DNA of 64,000 nucleotides, taken from Bacillota bacterium. Lineage in GTDB: Bacteria; Bacillota; Dethiobacteria; DTU022. Made by a program: the position numbers and the translations under genes. Below, piece after piece: positions 25,933 to 36,247 of this stretch. The stretch covers positions 1-64,000 of the forward strand of contig JAABTH010000005.1 in NCBI GenBank assembly GCA_011389985.1. Direction: 5' to 3'. Below the pieces are notes generated by a model. It worked only from the letters and a program-made list of their open reading frames with translations, did not search any database and had not been told where the DNA came from. The first letter of the stretch is position 1; each line of letters begins with the position of its first letter.

Positions 25933-27684
25933 ATGAAATCATTCTGGCTTTTAAAGGACTTTTTCCGTGCTAATGTCTGGCGCTATGCTCTGGGTGTGTT
26001 ATGGCTGATTATAGTTAATTCAGCACAGCTGGTGATTCCCTATCTGTTAGGTTATATTACCGACCAGGTTGAAACCGGGCAAGCTACAACAGCCGACTTG
26101 TGGAGTTTCGCCGGTTATATCATGGTTATTGCGGCAGTGATTGTGGCCAGCCGTTATCTGTGGCGCATCTATATCATGGGTACTGCGCGCAAACTTGAAT
26201 TTCACCTAAGAGACATGCTCTTTTCCCACCTGCAAAAGCTGTCGGCAAACTTCTACAACGAACACAAAACCGGCGACCTAATGGCCCATGCCACCAATGA
26301 TGTCAACGCCGTTCGGATGGCGCTTGGTCCGGGAATTATATTGCTGACCGATGCAATCTTTCTTACCGTTGCCACTGTGATCATCATGTCACAAACAATT
26401 GATATTCGTCTCACGGCATTGGCCCTTCTGCCCCTGCCCTTCATGGCCGTGCTGGTCATGTTTGCCGGCAGAATTATTCATCTCCGCTTCAAGGCTGTCC
26501 AGGCGGCATTTTCCAACATGACTGATCGGGTTCAGGAAAATCTTTCCGGCATCCGGATCATCAAAACATTTGTCCAGGAAGACACCGAAGCGAAAAAATT
26601 CGATGAAGTAGCCCGCAGTCTTATCTTTAGAAACATGGATCTGGTCAGAGTATGGGGACTGTTCATGCCCCTGGTTCAGTTTATCTCCGGCCTCAGCTAC
26701 CTGATCGTCCTGGCTTACGGCGGTATCCTGGTCATTGAAGGAACAATTACCTTAGGCGCCTTCGTCGCTTTCAATACTTATCTGGCTATGTTGATCTGGC
26801 CGATGATGGCCCTGGGCTGGGTTATAAATGTTTTGCAGCGGGGGGCTTCTTCTATGGAACGCCTGAAAGTTTTACTTGAAACTGAGCCTGAAGTTGTAGA
26901 CAGGCCTGATGTTAAAGAGGTGAACAGGCTTAAAGGCGATCTGGAAATCCGCAATCTCGACTTCAGCTATCCCGACGGCACTGCAGTGCTGGAAGATATT
27001 AATATTAATCTTCCCCGAGGCAATACTCTGGCCATTATCGGGCGAACCGGCAGCGGTAAAAGCACCCTTGCTAACCTGTTGCTGCGGCTTTACGATCCCC
27101 CTTCCGGCCGTATATTCATCGACGGAATCGATATAAACCTGATTCCCCTGGAGGTGCTGCGCCGGGATATCGGCTACGTGCCCCAGGATCTCTTTTTGTT
27201 CTCTACCACCTTGCATGAAAACATCGCTTTTGCTGATGAAAACTTTAGCCGAAAACAGGTGGAAGAAGCGGCAAAGCTTGCCCAGATCTATGATAATATT
27301 GTAGAATTCCCGCAGAAGTTTGATACTCTTTCCGGCGAGCGTGGTGTAACTCTCTCCGGTGGCCAGAAACAAAGAATGACTATCGCCAGGGCTTTAATCA
27401 AGAACCCGGCTTTACTAATATTAGATGACTGCCTTTCGGCAGTTGATACCGAAACCGAAGAAAAGATCTTAAAAGGACTACGCCGCTTCATGACCGGGCG
27501 GTCGAGTATTATCATTTCACACCGGATCTCTACGGTGCAGCATGCTGATGAAATTGTGGTCATGGATCAAGGGCGAATTGTTGAAAAAGGCACCCATGAA
27601 GAGCTTCTTAAAGCAGATGGATTCTACAGCACACTTCACCACAAGCAGCAGCTGGAAAGAATAATTGCGGAGGACCGCGGATGA
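25933..27684 (+). CDS. ABC exporter half-transporter, degenerate-site subunit (YheI/BmrC type)
   Basis: The 583-residue protein has six membrane helices followed by a nucleotide-binding domain: Walker A GRTGSGKST, signature LSGGQKQ and Walker B LLILDDCLSAVD. The residue after the Walker B Asp is Asp instead of the catalytic Glu, as in the degenerate subunit of heterodimeric exporters. The ATG at 25933 has GAGG nine bases upstream. The stop overlaps the next gene's ATG (ATGA). The two products probably form a drug or lipid exporter. Confidence 0.92.
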   Translation: MKSFWLLKDFFRANVWRYALGVLWLIIVNSAQLVIPYLLGYITDQVETGQATTADLWSFAGYIMVIAAVIVASRYLWRIYIMGTARKLEFHLRDMLFSHLQKLSANFYNEHKTGDLMAHATNDVNAVRMALGPGIILLTDAIFLTVATVIIMSQTIDIRLTALALLPLPFMAVLVMFAGRIIHLRFKAVQAAFSNMTDRVQENLSGIRIIKTFVQEDTEAKKFDEVARSLIFRNMDLVRVWGLFMPLVQFISGLSYLIVLAYGGILVIEGTITLGAFVAFNTYLAMLIWPMMALGWVINVLQRGASSMERLKVLLETEPEVVDRPDVKEVNRLKGDLEIRNLDFSYPDGTAVLEDININLPRGNTLAIIGRTGSGKSTLANLLLRLYDPPSGRIFIDGIDINLIPLEVLRRDIGYVPQDLFLFSTTLHENIAFADENFSRKQVEEAAKLAQIYDNIVEFPQKFDTLSGERGVTLSGGQKQRMTIARALIKNPALLILDDCLSAVDTETEEKILKGLRRFMTGRSSIIISHRISTVQHADEIVVMDQGRIVEKGTHEELLKADGFYSTLHHKQQLERIIAEDRG

Positions 27685-29741
27685 GCGAAACATATAACTA
27701 TCACGAAGAAGAAGCTCTGGGCAAAAGTTATGATGGTCGGCTGATGAAAAGACTGCTTTCCTATGCCAGACCTTACTGGCTGATTATTTTGACCTGCATT
27801 ATACTGCTGCTCGTTGTTACCGCGACAGAACTGGCCAGGCCGTATTTAATAAAGATTGCCATCGACGACTACATCACTCCCGGGCCGCTATTAGTGTGGG
27901 AATCTGGCAATGAACCGCAGGAAGGTATTAAATATGGAGAGCAAATTTATATTCACCGGCACCGGCTCTCCGAAGATTATCCCGACCAGCCTAAAGCCCA
28001 GCTATTTACCTATGAAGGCGGTTTCTACCTCGTTGATGGCTATATTGAAGATATTAATTATTCTGTTCGCCGAGAAGAAAAAGGCCTGATTATCAATACC
28101 GAAGTAGGTCTTTTCACAGCCAGCCCGCTTGAAGCCGAAGATTACCGGGCATTCCGCCAGCCCGACAAAACCGCGCTGGTTCAGCTGGCCTTGATCTACC
28201 TGGGTATAATTGCTCTCGGTTTCAGCCTTAATTATTTACAGATTTACCTGCTGCATCGTACCGGGCAGCAGATCATCTTTAATATTCGGCACCAGGTATT
28301 TTCCCACCTGCAGCGTCTCTCCCTGCGCTTCTTCGACACCAACCCGGTGGGCCGACTGGTAACGAGAGTGACCAATGATACTGAAACCTTAGACCAGATG
28401 TTTACCGGTGTGGTAGTCTACCTGTTCAAAGATTTATTTATGCTGCTGGGCATTGTTATTGTCATGCTGCAGCTAAATATCCGTCTGGCTTTGATCAGCT
28501 TCTCCCTGATACCGATAGTAATCATTGCCACAATAGTATTCCGTTTAAAGGCCCGCGAAGCTTACCGTGAAGTGCGGACGCGGCTGGCCCGGATTAATGC
28601 CACCCTGGCGGAAAACATTACCGGTATGCGCACCGTTCAGATTTTCCACCGCATGGGGGAAAAACACCAGGAATTTAATGAAATCAACCACGCCCACTAC
28701 CGGGCCAGCTTCCGGGAACTAAAAATATTTGCCGTGTTCCGTCCTTTTATCGACCTGATCTACTTCCTGGCCCTGGCCCTGCTGATCTGGTATGGAGGCG
28801 GCATTGTAATCCGCGGTTTAATCCCCTTCGGCGTGCTCTACGCTTTTATTCAATATATCGAGATGTTTTTTCGCCCAATCAATGATATGGCTGAGAAATA
28901 CAACATCATGCAATCGGCGATGGCTTCATCGGAAAGAATCTTTCAGCTTTTAGATACACCGGTGGATATCCAATCACCAAAGCAGCCTCTACCGACAAAC
29001 ATCAAGGGTAAAATTGAATTTTGTAATGTCTGGTTCGCCTATAATCCGGGAGAGTGGGTCCTGAAGGATGTCAGCTTTACCATAGAAAAGGGACAGACTG
29101 TGGCTTTTGTAGGGGCTACCGGTGCCGGAAAAACTTCGATTATAAACCTGATCAGCCGTCTTTACGACATTCAAAAAGGGCAAATCCTGATCGATGGTGT
29201 GAATATAAAAGAGATGGATCTCGATCAACTGCGCAAAAATGTAGCTGTAGTCCTTCAGGACGTTTTTATGTTCAGCGGCACTATTGCTGACAATATTCGT
29301 CTGAACAGCGATATTGACGATCAGCAGATCCGGCATATTGCCGAGGCGGTTGATGCCCACCGCTTCATCAGTCGGCTGCCCCGGAATTATGAAAGTGAAG
29401 TTAAAGAACGAGGCGCAACCATGTCCGCCGGTCAGAGACAGCTTCTTGCCTTTGCCCGGGCACTGGCTTTTAAACCTAAAATATTGATCTTAGATGAAGC
29501 AACTGCCAATATCGATACAGAAACAGAACAGGTTATACAGAAGGCCATGAAAACAATTTCCCGGGGACGAACCACCCTTGTTGTTGCCCACCGCCTTTCC
29601 ACCATTCAGTCCGCCGATAAAATTATTGTCATGCATAAAGGAAAAGTACGTGAGATGGGCAGCCACCAGCAGCTGCTGGCCAGGGGCGGCTACTACTACA
29701 ACTTATACCAGCTTCAGTACAAAGAGCAGGAAACCGGCTAG
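27681..29741 (+). CDS. ABC exporter half-transporter, catalytic subunit (YheH/BmrD type)
   Basis: The 686-residue protein differs from its partner by an insertion of about 90 residues between the first two membrane helices (about residues 60-160), probably an extracytoplasmic domain, as in the YheH/BmrD group. The nucleotide-binding domain has Walker A GATGAGKTS, a consensus Walker B ILILDEATANID with the catalytic Glu, and a slightly altered signature MSAGQRQ. The complementary defects in the two subunits indicate one canonical and one degenerate ATP site in the heterodimer. Confidence 0.93.
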   Translation: MSETYNYHEEEALGKSYDGRLMKRLLSYARPYWLIILTCIILLLVVTATELARPYLIKIAIDDYITPGPLLVWESGNEPQEGIKYGEQIYIHRHRLSEDYPDQPKAQLFTYEGGFYLVDGYIEDINYSVRREEKGLIINTEVGLFTASPLEAEDYRAFRQPDKTALVQLALIYLGIIALGFSLNYLQIYLLHRTGQQIIFNIRHQVFSHLQRLSLRFFDTNPVGRLVTRVTNDTETLDQMFTGVVVYLFKDLFMLLGIVIVMLQLNIRLALISFSLIPIVIIATIVFRLKAREAYREVRTRLARINATLAENITGMRTVQIFHRMGEKHQEFNEINHAHYRASFRELKIFAVFRPFIDLIYFLALALLIWYGGGIVIRGLIPFGVLYAFIQYIEMFFRPINDMAEKYNIMQSAMASSERIFQLLDTPVDIQSPKQPLPTNIKGKIEFCNVWFAYNPGEWVLKDVSFTIEKGQTVAFVGATGAGKTSIINLISRLYDIQKGQILIDGVNIKEMDLDQLRKNVAVVLQDVFMFSGTIADNIRLNSDIDDQQIRHIAEAVDAHRFISRLPRNYESEVKERGATMSAGQRQLLAFARALAFKPKILILDEATANIDTETEQVIQKAMKTISRGRTTLVVAHRLSTIQSADKIIVMHKGKVREMGSHQQLLARGGYYYNLYQLQYKEQETG

Positions 29742-29904
29742 TTTTATTCAAATATGATGGGATTAAGTCTTATAGGCATCTTTCTGGTTTATTAAAATTG
29801 CAAACTTCATGCCAAGTTATATGAAGTTGTAACAAATAGCTGTTACCACATTGCGTAATGTAATAAAGCCTTGGCAAAGCTCGGCCTCATCCAGTCTGCC
29901 ACTG

Positions 29905-30861
29905 TTATTCTTCATCATCGTAAAGCTCTACGAAGTTGCCGTGTACCCAGCCTTCCATCCCTTCAGGTGTTATTACTTCAAGCCAGACACCTTCTGAATC
30001 GGTCACTTCCAGCACGGTTCCCGAACTGAGGATATCTATAATCAGGTAGGTTATCTCCGGCCCGTTTCTTAAGTTCAGGTTGTCGGGGCCGGTCTTGACC
30101 ACAACCCTATCGCCGGGTTGAGGAGTTGTTGGCTCCTCAACCAGTGCTGCAGGATCTTCAATTATTGCTGCTGCCCGGTTTAGGTCGTCGGGATAGACCA
30201 ACCTCTCAACGATATCGCCACTTTCAGTATCTTCAACTGTCACCGATACCTCCCGGACCGGATCTGCATCATTAAGATACTGGTAGAAAACCGCCAGTAC
30301 AAACAGTTCTGAGGCAGTAACCAGGGCCCGGTTGCTCCGCTCCAGGTTCACTACCAGGTAAAAATCTTCATAGGCGCTGTCAAAGCTGATGCTAACAACT
30401 TCGGGATGCTCTATCTGATCATTTATAGCAGCAAGTTTATCTTTTAGGTTATTTTCCGTTTCCATTAGCAGACTGCTTCTTACTTCAGCAGTCATAGTAT
30501 AAATTAAGGTGCCGTCTTCACCGTGTACAACTTCCTTAACACCCTGCTCGTCGACAGCCCTGGCGGAAACTTCTTCAAGACCCTGCCCGGCGAAAAGGGC
30601 TTCCGGCAGCGTAACCTGTACGGTTTCCTCCTCGAAAGTTAAAAAATCTTCAAACCACCCGGGCAGCCTGTTCATATTACGGCTGCCAAGAAACCAGATC
30701 GCACCAGCAACTACAAACACTATCAGTAGCAGAACAAGAGGAAAAACCCACCTGTTATCCTTAACGTCTGGCTTATCTATCTTGTATCTTCTTGATTGAT
30801 AGGAAGTTTCGTCATCGGCTTTCTCTTCAACTTTTGCACGATGCTCATCAAAATTATCCAA
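29905..30861 (-). CDS. Membrane-anchored GerM-like / SH3b domain protein
   Basis: The protein of about 318 residues has a charged cytoplasmic N-terminus, one membrane helix (VFPLVLLLIVFVVAGAIWF), and an extracellular region. That region resembles the GerMN beta-alpha domain (about residues 75-240) and ends in a bacterial SH3 domain (NLNLRNGP to WVHGNFVEL) of the kind that binds cell wall. A TTG at 30861 with AGGTG upstream is favoured; another in-frame TTG at 30903 would add 14 residues. It probably acts at the cell wall; the GerM match is tentative. Confidence 0.7.
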   Translation of the reverse strand: MDNFDEHRAKVEEKADDETSYQSRRYKIDKPDVKDNRWVFPLVLLLIVFVVAGAIWFLGSRNMNRLPGWFEDFLTFEEETVQVTLPEALFAGQGLEEVSARAVDEQGVKEVVHGEDGTLIYTMTAEVRSSLLMETENNLKDKLAAINDQIEHPEVVSISFDSAYEDFYLVVNLERSNRALVTASELFVLAVFYQYLNDADPVREVSVTVEDTESGDIVERLVYPDDLNRAAAIIEDPAALVEEPTTPQPGDRVVVKTGPDNLNLRNGPEITYLIIDILSSGTVLEVTDSEGVWLEVITPEGMEGWVHGNFVELYDDEE

Positions 30862-30916
30862 GTTTATCACCTGACTTTCGACCGTGAAATGTATGATTAA
30901 CAATAGAATTAGTAAT

Positions 30917-32179
30917 CTAGCGTAAGAGGAAGGCTACGATTAGCCCGGGAATCATAGCTGCCAGCATTAACAGGGGTAATTTGAAGTTATTTTTAAATCC
31001 TGCGATTAAGGCAAAAATCAGGCCTTTTACAAGCGTATTTGTCAGACAGGCCAGGATAATCCCCGTTGTTGCAACTTCAACTGCTAAGTCGTGTCTTGCA
31101 GACCTGGATAATGAAAGGGTAATGGCATCTACATCAATAAAACCAGACACTATCGAGAGAGCGTACACTCCTGTATTTCCGAACCAATCTTGCATTGCTT
31201 CAGCTAACAAAAGCACAACTGCCAGTAACAACCCAAATTGTAAAGCTAGTCCGAGCTGTAAAGGATTTTTCAATTTAAGCGGTGTTTGTTCAGGTGTTTC
31301 TTCCCCATTTCTTTGTAACCATAAATAAATAAATAAACAGATCAGGCCGCTAAACATAATAGTTAAGGGCAGCCACAGTATCCGCAGCAATTCGGGGTAG
31401 ACCACGAGAACTTCAAAGATGACTCTTATAAACATTATTGCTGCAGCAAGTAGAACGCCGCTTGCGAAAAGAAAATTATCTTTACGCTCTTTGGCGAAAC
31501 GGCCAAGGCTAACAGTAACTGCAGTAGATGAAACCAAAGCACCGCTGATAGCAGTGATCATTACTCCCCTTTTTTCTCCAACAATTTGAATTACTATATA
31601 GCCCAGAAAAGATATTGCTGAGATCAGGACTACCATCCACCAGGTCCAGTATGGATTCAGGGCATTCCATGGACCATAACCTCTGTTTGGCAATAACGGT
31701 AAAAGAACCAGGGAAATAATCAGTAAAGTTAAACCGGAATAAAAATCGCCTGGTTTAATATTTCTAAGCCAGGAATGCAAAGCCGGCTTATAGCCAAGTA
31801 GTGAGATCACCACTACAGTAACAACTATAGCCGGAATTTGGTAACCATATACAGCCCAGGCTGCTAAAACAAATGACAGCATCATTGTAAAAGCTGTCGT
31901 GGTTCCCACGTCTTTATCTGAACGGACATCCAAAATGTGAGCAACTATAATTAAGGCTGAAACGCTAATGAACGATACTATCATGAACCATGGTGTAGTT
32001 TGTATTGAAACCAGAGCAGTTATACCGCCTAACAGTCCGATCAGGCTGAATGTACGAATACCGGCAATTCGTTCACCTTCGCTCTGGCCACGCTCGTTCC
32101 AGCCTCTTTCAATCCCGATTAAAAGGCCAATGGCAAGTGCAGAAAATAAATTTAAGAACAGGCTATAATTGCTATCCAT
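30917..32179 (-). CDS. MgtC/SapB family membrane protein with DUF4010 domain
   Basis: The 420-residue membrane protein has an N-terminal MgtC-like part (IGLLIGIERGW, GIRTFSLIGLLGG) followed by a multi-helix DUF4010 region with GALVSSTAVTVSL and VSGFIDVDAITLSL. About 11-12 helices are visible. Such proteins are thought to be ion-related membrane proteins, but their transport activity is not established. AAAGGA precedes the ATG. It lies about 55 bases upstream of the SH3b protein gene on the same strand, so they may be co-expressed. Confidence 0.85.
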   Translation of the reverse strand: MDSNYSLFLNLFSALAIGLLIGIERGWNERGQSEGERIAGIRTFSLIGLLGGITALVSIQTTPWFMIVSFISVSALIIVAHILDVRSDKDVGTTTAFTMMLSFVLAAWAVYGYQIPAIVVTVVVISLLGYKPALHSWLRNIKPGDFYSGLTLLIISLVLLPLLPNRGYGPWNALNPYWTWWMVVLISAISFLGYIVIQIVGEKRGVMITAISGALVSSTAVTVSLGRFAKERKDNFLFASGVLLAAAIMFIRVIFEVLVVYPELLRILWLPLTIMFSGLICLFIYLWLQRNGEETPEQTPLKLKNPLQLGLALQFGLLLAVVLLLAEAMQDWFGNTGVYALSIVSGFIDVDAITLSLSRSARHDLAVEVATTGIILACLTNTLVKGLIFALIAGFKNNFKLPLLMLAAMIPGLIVAFLLR

Positions 32180-32368
32180 AAACCGTCCTTTTACCCTGTA
32201 TTATCAACCTATACTTCTTCATGAAACAGCTGATTATATTGAGGTAATAATAACATGTTGTTCGGTAACGGTGCAAACTTGTTTGTAGTAGGAGAATTCA
32301 AGAACCGCTTTAATCATAAGATTAGCACATCAATGAAAGACCCCAAAGTATGCTTGGCAGCAGAGATG

Positions 32369-32403
32369 GAAAAAAAGCAGGTAATCTTTTACCTTTCCCT
32401 GCT
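32369..32403 (-). terminator. Rho-independent terminator of the OtsB-GH65 gene
   Basis: On the minus strand AGCAGG / CCTGCT (32398-32403, 32376-32381) enclose further pairing and are followed by a run of Ts (32370-32375). It overlaps the end of the coding region. Confidence 0.7.
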
Positions 32404-35400
32404 CATTTAAGCTTAAATTTCTGCAAACTCCCCGGGTTGAGCTGAAAAGTATCCCCGGCAAAGCCAATTGTTACCGGCGTTCTTGAGTCCGTCCGACTGA
32501 CCAGGGTTAATAAATTCTCGGTAATATTCACCTCAAGCTGATTATCACGGTATACGATACTAAATCTCAGGCGATCGAGCTCGGATGGCAGACGCGGATT
32601 AAACCACAGCACATCCTCACGCTTCTCCAGCCCGGTGTAGCACCTCACGATCAGGTCAACAGTGCCGGCCATCGCTGCCAGGTGAATCCCCTCAAAGGTT
32701 GTGCCGCCCTGGATATCCTCAATATCGCTACGCAGGGCTTCCTGGAAAAGATGCCAGGAACGTTCACGTTCGGAACGGGCTAAAACCCAGGCATGAACAA
32801 TATAACTTAGAGTTGAACCATGTGACACCCTCTTCATATAATATTCTATATTATCAGGAAGCATTTCGGGCTTAAAACTGTAATTCATCCTCTCAAACAG
32901 CTCTCGGAGCTCTGCGGAAGAAAAAAGATAGAAGAGCATTAATACATCAGCCTGCTTGGAAAGCTTGTAATTATTGGGGCTGTCACCCTCTGCTTCGAGA
33001 ATGCGATCCAGACGCTGGATATTTTCGTACTTTTCCCGGTAGCCTTCCCAGTCAAATTCTTTTAGTTCATCGTAACCTTCAAATTGGCTGATTACCCCCT
33101 CTTCAAGAAAATAAATTTGCATCTTACGGCTCATATCATTCCAGCGGTCTATTTCATTTTGAGTTACAGCCAGATTTTCCAAAATGTATTTTTTCCGGGT
33201 AGCAGGAAGAATATCGAGCATTTCCAGGGCCCGGCACATCAGCCAGCATACCATCACATTGGTATAAGCATTATTATCGATTCCCGGTTCCGACGATCCG
33301 GGATAACGTTCGTGAAATTCATCGGGCCCCATAATCCCCCGAATATCATAGCGATCAGTTGATTTGTTATACTCTGCTTTGCCGGACCAGAAACGGGCAA
33401 TCCTGATTATAAGTTCTGCCCCATATAAACATAAAAAATCAATGTTTCCGGTTACCTGGTAATAGTGCCAGATGTTATAGACTATAGCCAGGTTGATATG
33501 CCGCTGAAGGTGGGTGTCATCCGGTATCCACCGGCCGGACTCAGGATTAAGATGCCATTCCTGCGCCTGTTCGCTTCCATCGCTTCCGCTTTGCCAGGGA
33601 AACATAACTCCACCTGATCCTTCCCGCTCCGCCGCCCGGCAAGCCCGCGGCAAACGGCGATAGCGGTACAGCAGCAGGTTACGGGTTATATCAGGAATTC
33701 CCAGGTTGAGCAGGGGGCTAATAAATATTTCATCCCACATGATCAAACCGCGGTATGCCTCCCCATGAAGGCCACGGGGCGGCACACCAACATCGAGACC
33801 AATGGTGTTGGGCGATACCGTTTGTAGCAAATGAAAGATATGCAGGTTAAGCGCCTTTATAATATTGCGATCTTTAGTTTCAAGCTTTATATTCCAGCGC
33901 TCCCAGAGATGTTTCCAGCCCAGGATATGGAATTCCAGAAGCTGTTCAAAACCAGCAACATGACGAAGAGCATGCTGCGCTTCAATCAGGCTTTCTGAAA
34001 TAGCAAAATCTTTTGAATTGTAGATAGCCACTGTTTTTTCAACGCGTATGGTTTCACCTGCTTCAATTTGCAGATCAAATTCCTGTCCGATATAGCCATC
34101 TTTCTCGATTACTCTGCCATCACCTTCAACAGGATTATCATCCTTAAAAAGCCTGGTTCGGGCTGCTTCAGCGATACGAATATGAGATTGATTCGTCTCA
34201 ACCTGGATCCAGATCAGTCGATCATCAGTGACACCTTTGCCAAGTTGGTTCAGGTGATGGGTATTAAGCTGCTGGTAGCGTTCAACCAGGCCGTTTTTCA
34301 CCCTGCCGTCAAGCGCTGAGTGGATCTGAATTTTTCCAGACCAGTTTTCAGCCTCTATGATCGTTTCCAGGGCGGCAAGGTTTTGATATCTCATATGCAC
34401 GAAACGCCTTTGAAAAAGTTTCGTCCGGCGTTTCTTTTTATCGCTGAACTTTACTGTTCTAATCAGAATTCCTTTTTTCATATCCAACTCCTGGCGGTAG
34501 TCCAGGATATCAACTTTTTCGAGGCTGAAGCTATCTTCATCTTCAATCCTAAAAGTAAGGGGCAGCCAGTTGGGGACATTAACCAGACTTTCATTTTCCA
34601 CAGTTTTACCGGCAACTGTGCTTTTTAACCGGTTATACAGGCCGGCTACATAGGTTCCGGGATAGTGATTTTCACCAGCAGCCGATTCCGGTGCCGCACC
34701 CCTGGTTGCGAAATAACCATTGCCCAGGGTAGAAAGAGCTTCCCGATGTTTTTCTGCCCCTGGCTCAAATCCTGTGTAAACGAGAGACCAGATATCCGAA
34801 TCCTGTCCTTCCTCCGCCAAATTTAAAAGCTCTTTAAGAAACTTTTTAACTTCCAGAGGATTATTTAAAAAATATTCTGCTGCAGTATCACGGCCTTCAT
34901 CATCAACAAGGATGCCTATTCCCCGGTTCTTTACCGCTTTAAATGCATCTTCGTCAGTAACATCATCCCCGATATAGAGTGGTGCTACCTTTGCATCAGC
35001 CGGGTATAATTTTTCAAGCAGGTGTAGTATCGCTTTGCCTTTATCCCAATCCATTGTCGGACGCAGTTCAAATATTTTTTTACCCAGTGTTTTGACTAAA
35101 TCCGGTATCTGTTCGGCTATTTCATCAACCCGTTTTTCAAGTATAGAAACAGTTTCTTCCTCAGCCTGGCGGTAATGCAGAGTAATCGCATAAGGCTTGC
35201 GTTCAAGACGAACGCCCTCCAGTTTATTAACCGGTTCTTTTAGCCTGTCTTCCGCCATATCAAGAGACGGCAGGAAACGCTTTCCGGGTTCTTCATGAAA
35301 TGAATCGTAAGGTCCGGCCATATTATAGCCATGGCTGCCTGCATAGACCAGGTTTTCCAAACCGACCAGCTTCCTGACATCCTTCAGCGCCCGCCCGCTA

Positions 35401-35612
35401 ACAATTACTACCGCCCAGATTTCTGAAATATTTTTAATTAGCAACCTAACTTCCTCTGCTAAAACTGCCCTATCTGGATCATCTACTATCGGAGTTAGGG
35501 TACCGTCGTAATCCAGAAATATTGCCGGTTTACCTTCCTTAAGCTTCTTAAAAATATCATCTTTATTCTCAAGGGCTGCTAGCGGCTCTTTTTTTTCATG
35601 CTTCTTATTCAC
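32403..35612 (-). CDS. Trehalose-6-phosphate phosphatase / GH65 phosphorylase fusion
   Basis: The protein has 1069 residues. The N-terminal domain (about 25-270) is an OtsB-like HAD phosphatase: AIFLDYDGTLTP with Asp34/Asp36, and IGDDVTDEDAF. The C-terminal domain (about 300-1065) is a glycoside hydrolase family 65 enzyme, with the catalytic Glu in IMGPDEFHERYPG near residue 765 and the substrate-site segment RGLIMWDEIF. GH65 members phosphorylise or hydrolyse trehalose, maltose, kojibiose or related disaccharides and their phosphates. The combination suggests linked turnover of trehalose 6-phosphate. The start is GTG with GGAG upstream. Similar architecture is known for mycobacterial OtsB1. 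Confidence 0.9.
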   Translation of the reverse strand: MNKKHEKKEPLAALENKDDIFKKLKEGKPAIFLDYDGTLTPIVDDPDRAVLAEEVRLLIKNISEIWAVVIVSGRALKDVRKLVGLENLVYAGSHGYNMAGPYDSFHEEPGKRFLPSLDMAEDRLKEPVNKLEGVRLERKPYAITLHYRQAEEETVSILEKRVDEIAEQIPDLVKTLGKKIFELRPTMDWDKGKAILHLLEKLYPADAKVAPLYIGDDVTDEDAFKAVKNRGIGILVDDEGRDTAAEYFLNNPLEVKKFLKELLNLAEEGQDSDIWSLVYTGFEPGAEKHREALSTLGNGYFATRGAAPESAAGENHYPGTYVAGLYNRLKSTVAGKTVENESLVNVPNWLPLTFRIEDEDSFSLEKVDILDYRQELDMKKGILIRTVKFSDKKKRRTKLFQRRFVHMRYQNLAALETIIEAENWSGKIQIHSALDGRVKNGLVERYQQLNTHHLNQLGKGVTDDRLIWIQVETNQSHIRIAEAARTRLFKDDNPVEGDGRVIEKDGYIGQEFDLQIEAGETIRVEKTVAIYNSKDFAISESLIEAQHALRHVAGFEQLLEFHILGWKHLWERWNIKLETKDRNIIKALNLHIFHLLQTVSPNTIGLDVGVPPRGLHGEAYRGLIMWDEIFISPLLNLGIPDITRNLLLYRYRRLPRACRAAEREGSGGVMFPWQSGSDGSEQAQEWHLNPESGRWIPDDTHLQRHINLAIVYNIWHYYQVTGNIDFLCLYGAELIIRIARFWSGKAEYNKSTDRYDIRGIMGPDEFHERYPGSSEPGIDNNAYTNVMVCWLMCRALEMLDILPATRKKYILENLAVTQNEIDRWNDMSRKMQIYFLEEGVISQFEGYDELKEFDWEGYREKYENIQRLDRILEAEGDSPNNYKLSKQADVLMLFYLFSSAELRELFERMNYSFKPEMLPDNIEYYMKRVSHGSTLSYIVHAWVLARSERERSWHLFQEALRSDIEDIQGGTTFEGIHLAAMAGTVDLIVRCYTGLEKREDVLWFNPRLPSELDRLRFSIVYRDNQLEVNITENLLTLVSRTDSRTPVTIGFAGDTFQLNPGSLQKFKLK

Positions 35613-36247
35613 TGTCTAATTCTCCTTTACTTAACAATTGGAATCGCGATCACGAATTTTTATCCAAAGAATCCGTAGATTTGCTTTATTATTTTACTTC
35701 TTCCCGCCCATTATTAAATCCTTTTTTAATTGTTTTGCTGTCACATGCGCCTATTTTAGCGGTAAATTTGACTATCAGGATCTGGGACCGGCTTTTCTTA
35801 TCCTTGACGTTATCCTTAACAGCAAGTTGAGATTCATGCAGTCCGGTCCAAAGGCCAAACCGGCTTCTTATTTCGGGAATTAGGCACAGGATAGAAAACT
35901 TTCCGGGTAGTTAGCTGGGCAGTTTACAGGCTAATAGCCAAACAGCAAACCCAGTTTCCATACATTTTATCTATTTCGACTCGCCAGGCCGAATCAGACC
36001 GAAAGAATACCTGTTTTTGGGTCGAATTAGCTTGACCTGCAACAAATTGACATAGTATTATAATTTCAGCAGAAAGCAAATTTTATCTTTTTTCTTTCCC
36101 TGATTTGACCCACCCAAGCCTTACTGTATGCTGGGATTCTAACCCAATAAAGGCCCATCTAAATTCGAAATTAGAGTTTATATGAATATGTTCCGCTATA
36201 AAGCTTTTGTGTAACTGTGTAAATTACTTGAAACGAGAGGAAGAAGT
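35613..36247. other. Long intergenic region before the P-type ATPase
   Basis: There is no convincing gene in the 635 bases. The right part (35977-36080) is a copy of a dispersed repeat that also occurs near 43.8, 54.1 and 54.9 kb and ends in a promoter-like module, listed separately. The left part is AT-rich with no recognisable feature. Confidence 0.6.
36032..36061 (+). promoter_or_regulatory. Repeat-borne promoter module, copy A
   Basis: TTGACC (36032-36037), an 18-base spacer beginning TGC, and TATTAT (36056-36061) followed by AAT. The same arrangement with an identical spacer occurs at 43880, 54107 and 54922. It would drive the P-type ATPase gene with a leader of about 180 bases. Confidence 0.6.

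Noticed and set aside
26872-27372. 166-codon minus-strand frame inside the ABC exporter gene
   Set aside because: Antisense to the nucleotide-binding domain; no start signals or protein-like features.
35638-35883. 81-codon plus-strand frame upstream of the P-type ATPase
   Set aside because: No ribosome binding site, irregular composition, and no neighbour or family support.
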